From NCBI GenBank assembly GCA_021802115.1, contig JAKABA010000065.1, positions 1 to 17,504 of the forward strand: a stretch of 17,504 nt of DNA, read 5' to 3'. The notes under the pieces are model-generated. The model was not told the origin of the DNA. It made no database searches and saw nothing but the letters and a program-made list of their open reading frames with translations. The first letter of the stretch is position 1. Each line of letters opens with the position of its first letter. The stretch comes from a bacterium (GTDB lineage Bacteria; Chloroflexota; Dormibacteria; UBA8260; Bog-877). The position numbers and the translations under genes are program-made. This document shows positions 14,090 through 17,504 of this stretch, piece after piece.

Positions 14090-14622
14090 GACCGTCCCTC
14101 CTCCTGGGCGCGAACCGGCTCCAGCAGCCCGGGACAGCCCCCGTCCGACTCTCCCGCGTTGGCCGCGGCCACCTGCTCCAGGGCGGTGCGCAGGTGGTCC
14201 ATCGACTCTGAGTCTAGGACATCGCCGAAATGCGCTCCCACCGAGCGCAGATGGTCGCGCGAAGCGGCCCTCAGCCGCGAGCTCCCAGTCTCGGTCAGCA
14301 CCGCGAAGGCGCCGCGGGCGTCGCTGGGACAGACCTCGCGCCTGACCAGCCCTCCGGCCTCCAGCCTCTCCACCAGCCGGGTGAGACCGCTGCGGCTCAG
14401 CAGGACCCGGTCGGCGAGCTGGGCCATCCGCAGTCGGCCGTCGGGTGCCGCGCTGAGCTGGACCAGCACGTCGTACTCGGCCAGGGGCAGGTGCTGAGTG
14501 GCCATCAGCTCGCGCTCCAGCGCCCTTACGACCAGGGTGTGAGCGCGCAGGAATGCCTGCCAGGCGGCCTGGGCTGCCGGGTTGAGGACGGGAGTGGTCT
14601 CGGTCGTCGATTGTGATTGCAC
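14086..14622 (-). CDS. MarR-family transcriptional regulator
   Basis: A 178-residue winged-helix regulator. The DNA-binding part spans about 50-115: LPLAEYDVLVQLSAAPDG, then RMAQLADRVLLSRSGLTRLV (recognition helix), then LEAGGLVRREVCPSDARGAF (wing). The flanking helices form the dimer. The Cys in the wing (VCPSD) is worth noting as a possible redox sensor, but a lone Cys proves nothing. GTG at 14622 is preferred because AAGG lies about 9 bases before it; TTG at 14628 also reads in frame. The start region lies inside a MarR-type operator, and a second copy covers the likely -10, so it probably represses itself, the coupled PCP_red gene and the divergent yceI gene. Confidence 0.9.
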   Translation of the reverse strand: MQSQSTTETTPVLNPAAQAAWQAFLRAHTLVVRALERELMATQHLPLAEYDVLVQLSAAPDGRLRMAQLADRVLLSRSGLTRLVERLEAGGLVRREVCPSDARGAFAVLTETGSSRLRAASRDHLRSVGAHFGDVLDSESMDHLRTALEQVAAANAGESDGGCPGLLEPVRAQEEGRS

Positions 14623-14628
14623 AAGCAA
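14617..14628. promoter_or_regulatory. MarR operator copy 1
   Basis: TTGCACAAGCAA contains a perfect TTGC...GCAA inverted repeat and is nearly identical to the copy at 14651. It overlaps the first codons of marR and the presumed -35 (TTGCAC) of the divergent yceI promoter, so binding here could block both. Confidence 0.65.
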
Positions 14629-14646
14629 GTACCTTAGTGGTAGGAT
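14617..14646 (+). promoter_or_regulatory. yceI promoter
   Basis: TTGCAC (14617-14622) and TAGGAT (14641-14646) form a plausible -35/-10 pair with 18 bases between them. The start of transcription would fall near 14653, within the second operator copy, giving a leader of about 55 bases to the yceI ATG. Confidence 0.45.
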
Positions 14647-14650
14647 TTAA

Positions 14651-14662
14651 TTGTACGAGCAA
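14651..14662. promoter_or_regulatory. MarR operator copy 2
   Basis: TTGTACGAGCAA differs from copy 1 in two of twelve bases and lies 34 bases away. With flanking bases it reads AATTG-TACGAG-CAATT, a 16-base inverted repeat. On the minus strand it includes TACAAT (14655-14650), a good -10 for marR, so this copy fits autorepression. Confidence 0.65.
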
Positions 14663-14708
14663 TTATGACTCACGGGGAGTCTTCGTGGAGCGGATTAGGA
14701 GGCAAGAG

Positions 14709-15233
14709 ATGGCTTGGAAACTGGACATGGCTCACTCGGCGGTGGAGTTCTCAGTACGACACATGATGATCAGCACCGTCAAGGGGAACTTCAAGGAGTT
14801 CGCGGCAGACATCGACATCAACCCTGAGGATCTCACCAAGAGCTCCGTCCGGGCCGTGATCAAAGCTGCCAGTATCGACACCAGAGAGCCGCAGCGCAAC
14901 GGCCACCTGGTCTCGGCCGACTTTCTCGACGTGGAGAAGTACCCCGAGATAGTCTTCCAGAGCCGTCAGGTCGAATCCCTGGGCGGGGACCGCTATCGGG
15001 TGGAGGGAGACCTGACCATCAAGGACACCACCCGCCCGGTCGGTCTCGACGTCACCTTCTTGGGGTTCCAGACCAGCCCCTACGGCGTCCGGGCAGCCGG
15101 CTTTGAGGCGACCACCAAGATCAGCCGTGAGGACTTCGGGCTCACCTGGAACGTGGCCCTGGAGACAGGGGGAGTTTTGGTGGGCGACGAGATCAGGATC
15201 TCCATCGACGCCGAGGCCAACGAGGTCGCCTGA
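14709..15233 (+). CDS. YceI family lipocalin-like isoprenoid-binding protein
   Basis: A 174-residue protein covering the whole YceI domain, an extended beta-barrel that binds polyisoprenoids or quinones. Seen: WKLDMAHSAVEFSVRHMMIS, VKGNFKEFAADIDINPEDL, IDTREPQRNGHLVSADFLDV, EKYPEIVFQS, VEGDLTIKDTTRPVGLDVTF and DFGLTWNVALETGGVLVGDE, all in family order. No signal peptide is present, so unlike E. coli YceI it should stay in the cytoplasm. The ATG at 14709 has AGGAGG 6 bases before it. The open frame reaches upstream through the operator but is not coding there. The divergent marR and the paired operators indicate MarR control. Confidence 0.95.
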   Translation: MAWKLDMAHSAVEFSVRHMMISTVKGNFKEFAADIDINPEDLTKSSVRAVIKAASIDTREPQRNGHLVSADFLDVEKYPEIVFQSRQVESLGGDRYRVEGDLTIKDTTRPVGLDVTFLGFQTSPYGVRAAGFEATTKISREDFGLTWNVALETGGVLVGDEIRISIDAEANEVA

Positions 15234-15282
15234 GCCGGGGAGCCGCAGCTGGGGTTGGGCCGAGTTCGGCTCAGCCCCGGCT
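15233..15282. terminator. Bidirectional terminator candidate between yceI and def
   Basis: An 8-bp perfect outer stem, AGCCGGGG (15233-15240) with CCCCGGCT (15275-15282), encloses an inner hairpin GCCGA-GT-TCGGC (15259-15270). The structure fills the whole space between the yceI stop (15231-15233) and the def stop (15285-15283). It lacks a T-tract, which is common for terminators in high-GC bacteria. Confidence 0.5.
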
Positions 15283-15792
15283 TCAGCCGGCCCCGGCCTT
15301 CGCCGACTCCTCCTCCTCGTCCACCACCTCCTGGAAGGCCGCCCCCGGGGCCAGCCGCTCCGGGCACAGCATCCCCTGGAGGTGGTCCGACTCGTGCTGG
15401 ACGATGCGGGCGAGCCACCCTTCGAAGGAGCGCACCACGCCTCGACCGTGCACGTTGCGGTAGCGCACCGTCACTCGCTCGAACCGGCGAATCAGGCCCG
15501 CCCGTCCGGGCAGGGACAGGCAGCCCTCCATCGCGTCGACCTCGCCTGAGGCCGACAGCAGCTCGGGGTTGCAGATGGCGAACTTGCGGTCCTCGTAGAC
15601 GATCACCGCGAGCTGAAGGTTGAGCCCGACCTGCGGCCCGGCCAGCCCCACCCCGCTCCACTCCTCGCAACGCACGTACATCTCGTCCACGAGCCGGCGC
15701 AGCTGGTTGTCGAAGGCTCTGACCGGCCTGGCCCGCTGGTGCAGCACCGCAGCCGGGTCTGTGACCAGATGCAGGGGCAGGGACGGCTTCAT
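15283..15792 (-). CDS. def: Peptide deformylase
   Basis: A 169-residue metallo-hydrolase that removes the formyl group from new proteins (EC 3.5.1.88). All three family motifs are present: GVGLAGPQVG (usually GxGLAAPQ; here the second Ala is Gly), EGCLSLPG with metal-ligand Cys91, and QHESDHLQG with His133, catalytic Glu134 and His137. The C-terminal tail is acidic and Ala-rich (DEEEESAKAGAG). The ATG overlaps the stop of the upstream lipoyl-ligase-like gene (ATGA), so its translation is coupled. It is the last gene of a three-gene minus-strand unit. Many actinobacteria carry more than one def, so it may or may not be the essential copy. Confidence 0.95.
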   Translation of the reverse strand: MKPSLPLHLVTDPAAVLHQRARPVRAFDNQLRRLVDEMYVRCEEWSGVGLAGPQVGLNLQLAVIVYEDRKFAICNPELLSASGEVDAMEGCLSLPGRAGLIRRFERVTVRYRNVHGRGVVRSFEGWLARIVQHESDHLQGMLCPERLAPGAAFQEVVDEEEESAKAGAG

Positions 15793-16502
15793 CCCCAGAT
15801 CTTCTCAGGCTGTGGGTCCCCAGCACCAGCGACGAGCGAGATCGCCTCCGACTGGGTGAGCCCAGGCATTCCGGTCAACTCCCCCAACCAGGTCAGGCGG
15901 TCGCTCGCGATCCCGGGGCCGAAGGCGCGGTGGGCCAGATCCAGGGCGCGGAGGTGGGCCGTCTCGGGCCGCCGCAGACCCACGACCGCTCTGATCAGGG
16001 CAGCCTCCCGGGTCAGCTTGAAGCCGACCCCCACCAGCTTCCTGCCTCCCACCGAGAGATCGCTGAAGCCGGGGCACCACGCCCCGGCGACCTTACCCGG
16101 GATCAGCTCCAGGCCGTATCGACGAAGCCTCCGCTCAAGGGTTCCCCGGACCACGGCGAGCAGGACATCCAGCGGTCGAGCCAGCGGCTGTGGCAGACGC
16201 GCCACCATCAGCAGACTCAGCCACTCAGGGCCGCCGGGGCCGATGGTGCCTCCGATCGGGCTCAGCCTCACCTCGCCAAGGTCCGGGACCGCGCGCAGCG
16301 CCGCCAACACCCCCGGCTGGCGGGCGGTGGCGGGCCCCACCGTCACCCCGCGGGCGGTCAGGAGGGGCATGACCAGGACCTCCCCCGGCCGAGCGGGGAC
16401 CAGATCGAGCGCCGCGGCACCGGCGACCACCGGGTCAGATTCGGAGCGGGGCTCGTCGAAGCGGGCGCTCCAACCGTCGGGCACCCGACCCAGCTGCTTC
16501 AC
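15789..16502 (-). CDS. Lipoate-protein ligase A-like (BPL/LPL domain) protein
   Basis: A 237-residue protein resembling the LplA/LipM catalytic fold, which moves lipoyl or octanoyl groups onto carrier proteins. The clearest match is VAGAWCPGFSDLSVGGRKLVGVGFKL, split here as AGAWCPGFSDLSV and GGRKLVGVG, where Lys155 sits at the conserved lysine of the family. The usual glycine-rich motif with its His (RRxxGGGxVxH type) is altered to LSPIGGTIGPGG, with no His, so substrate or activity may differ. GTG at 16502 (reading KQLGRVPDGW after the start) overlaps the upstream SRPBCC stop (GTGA). The stop overlaps the def start. The role beside deformylase is unclear; cofactor or acyl transfer is an inference. 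Confidence 0.65.
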   Translation of the reverse strand: MKQLGRVPDGWSARFDEPRSESDPVVAGAAALDLVPARPGEVLVMPLLTARGVTVGPATARQPGVLAALRAVPDLGEVRLSPIGGTIGPGGPEWLSLLMVARLPQPLARPLDVLLAVVRGTLERRLRRYGLELIPGKVAGAWCPGFSDLSVGGRKLVGVGFKLTREAALIRAVVGLRRPETAHLRALDLAHRAFGPGIASDRLTWLGELTGMPGLTQSEAISLVAGAGDPQPEKIWG

Positions 16503-17008
16503 CCGGGACCGGCTTCCCCCGCCTCCGCATCCATCTCGGCCGCCCGCCATCCCTGCCTTCCGGAGCCAGGTGCCAGGAGGTTGAACAGGGCCTGCAGGGA
16601 CCGGCGGGCCTGCATCTCCAGGATCCCGCTCACGCCGAAGCGTCCCGCCAGGTAGCCGAGCGCTCCCCCGGGGAGATGGTAGGTGAGCTGCTGGGTGACC
16701 TCGGTCGCACTTTCGCCGACCGCGCGACACTCGATCCTCAACTCGGCGGTGGCCCCCATCGCGTGGCCCCGGCTGCTCAGCAGCGACGGGCGCTCGCAGT
16801 CGCCGATGACCCACTGGCTGTCGGCGAACTTCCCCCCCGCCACCAACCGGATGTGAAGTCTGTCGCCCGGCCGCAGGGGAGGGGACAGCGGGCCGCTGAT
16901 CTCCTTGACCCCGAACATCCACGAGGGGGCGTGGCGCACGTCGGCGATGAAGTCCCAGGCGGTCTCGGGCGGCACTGGGATCACAACCCGATGGCGGACC
17001 TCAGGCAT
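16499..17008 (-). CDS. SRPBCC family (START-like fold) protein
   Basis: A 169-residue protein with the typical opening of SRPBCC proteins: MPEVRHRVVIPVPPETAWDF, followed by DVRHAPSWM, a central beta-rich part (GDRLHIRLVAGGKFADSQW, ATAELRIECRAVG) and a long C-terminal helix (GILEMQARRSLQALFNLL) ending the hot-dog-like ligand cavity. These proteins bind hydrophobic ligands or act as cyclases, dehydratases or coenzyme Q-like chaperones, and the ligand here is unknown. The ATG at 17008 is chosen because the homology begins there; upstream frame is low-complexity. It is the first gene of a unit with the lipoyl-ligase-like and deformylase genes, overlapping the next gene by 4 bases. Confidence 0.85.
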   Translation of the reverse strand: MPEVRHRVVIPVPPETAWDFIADVRHAPSWMFGVKEISGPLSPPLRPGDRLHIRLVAGGKFADSQWVIGDCERPSLLSSRGHAMGATAELRIECRAVGESATEVTQQLTYHLPGGALGYLAGRFGVSGILEMQARRSLQALFNLLAPGSGRQGWRAAEMDAEAGEAGPG

Positions 17009-17064
17009 CGCCGACTGCGAACATGTCCATGTGGCGCACCGAGGATATCCCGTACGGTAGGGAG
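17009..17064. promoter_or_regulatory. Short divergent promoter region
   Basis: Only 56 bases separate the SRPBCC gene (-) and the FMN split-barrel gene (+). TACGGT (17053-17058) might be a -10 for the plus-strand gene, with GGGAG immediately before its ATG. I see no clear -35 on either strand. Confidence 0.3.
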
Positions 17065-17504
17065 ATGCGCAGGGCCGATCTCGCCGACATCCAGGAGCTC
17101 GCGGCTCTCGATCGCTTCCTGCAGTGGGATCTGGCCACCGTGAACCCCTGGGGGGTGCCGTCGCTGGCGGCGACCGGGGCTCGCCTGCTCCCGCACGCGG
17201 GCGAGGTCTGGACATCCACCACGGTGGGATTCCAGGCCAAGGTGCGCAATATCAGGCTGCACCCCCGGGTGGCGCTGCTGCGCTACCACGGCAGCGGCCC
17301 TCCGGTTCTCCTTCGCGGTGAGGCCGAGGCCCTGGAAGGAGATGGCACCGACAACCTGGCCGCCCTGTTCAGGTTGATGGGGGGGGAAGAGGGCTCCCGG
17401 CGCCTCTTCTACGAGTCGACCGTCGACTCCCGTTGGCGCCGCCTCTATCGGGAATACTGGCGCCGGATCCTGATCCGGGTCAGGGTGGTGGAGGTGGGGC
17501 TGTT
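17065..17504 (+). CDS. Pyridoxamine 5'-phosphate oxidase-like FMN split-barrel protein, partial
   Basis: The gene runs off the right edge; 146 codons are visible. The product begins MRRADLADIQELAALDRFLQ. The middle reads LATVNPWGVPSLAATGARL, then VWTSTTVGFQAKVRNIRLHP and RVALLRYHG. This is the pattern of PNPOx-like split-barrel flavoproteins, in which TTVGFQAKVRN contacts the flavin phosphate. Members use FMN, F420 or haem and act as oxidoreductases; the exact type cannot be set from the visible part. The start ATG at 17065 is the first in frame and has GGGAG just upstream, unusually close. It is divergent from the SRPBCC gene. Confidence 0.75.
   Translation, partial: MRRADLADIQELAALDRFLQWDLATVNPWGVPSLAATGARLLPHAGEVWTSTTVGFQAKVRNIRLHPRVALLRYHGSGPPVLLRGEAEALEGDGTDNLAALFRLMGGEEGSRRLFYESTVDSRWRRLYREYWRRILIRVRVVEVGL

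Noticed and set aside
14090..14662. Upstream half of the 433-residue minus-strand frame ending at 13361
   Set aside because: This part overlaps marR in another frame and is low-complexity; the PCP_red gene starts at the GTG at 14089 with its own ribosome-binding site.
14613..14708. N-terminal extension of YceI upstream of 14709
   Set aside because: It would translate the promoter and operator region; the ATG at 14709 has an AGGAGG at the right distance and matches the family start.
1..17504. CRISPR array, insertion sequence, integrase or phage genes
   Set aside because: No regular repeat-spacer pattern, no transposase or integrase motif, and no terminal inverted repeats with target duplication were seen.

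Overview
The window is a GC-rich stretch of bacterial chromosome with dense, compact genes. It has many GTG and TTG starts, several 4-base stop/start overlaps and AT-rich sequence confined to a few promoters. The gene families (MpaB-type oxygenase, DtxR-type regulator, FMN split-barrel protein, YceI paired with MarR, DUF2089 protein) fit a high-GC actinobacterium or a related lineage such as Chloroflexota or Dormibacterota. The exact phylum cannot be fixed from the sequence alone. I see no rRNA, CRISPR array, transposase or phage gene.

Region by region: (1) 1-316 holds nothing I recognise. (2) 317-3493 (-) encodes a large PAS-GAF-PAS-GAF-GGDEF-EAL cyclic-di-GMP protein with intact motifs for both enzymatic halves. 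(3) 3494-4547 is sparse: an intact Phd/YefM-like antitoxin, a decayed PIN toxin start behind it, then non-coding sequence. It lies just past the 3' end of a tRNA-Pro(CGG) gene (4548-4625, -). (4) 4686-10000 is metabolic: a histidine phosphatase (+), an MpaB/DUF2236 oxygenase (-), a nitrobindin-like haem protein (+), kynureninase (+) and an S9 serine peptidase (-). (5) 10081-11833 is an iron unit: an FTR1 permease (-) and a divergent DtxR-family regulator (+), with DtxR-box-like sequence between them. (6) 11742-13350 holds a small membrane protein (-) and a translationally coupled pair (+): a YvlB/DUF4097-like beta-repeat protein and a DUF2089 zinc-ribbon/HTH protein. (7) 13361-15233 is a MarR-centred divergon. 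marR is coupled to a gene for a soluble protein with two PCP-reductase-like domains, and yceI is transcribed the other way; a duplicated MarR-type operator lies between them. (8) 15283-17008 (-) is a three-gene unit with 4-base overlaps: SRPBCC protein, lipoyl-ligase-like protein, peptide deformylase. (9) 17065 to the end (+) is a partial FMN split-barrel gene cut by the window edge.

The most interesting points are the MarR / tandem PCP_red / YceI module, the DtxR-family regulator that appears to have lost its primary metal ligands while keeping most of the ancillary site, the shared helical-hairpin motif linking the DUF2089 and DUF4097-like proteins, and the repeated pattern of convergent genes whose two stop codons lie inside one inverted repeat. 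All functional calls rest on motif recognition by eye; no database search was run.
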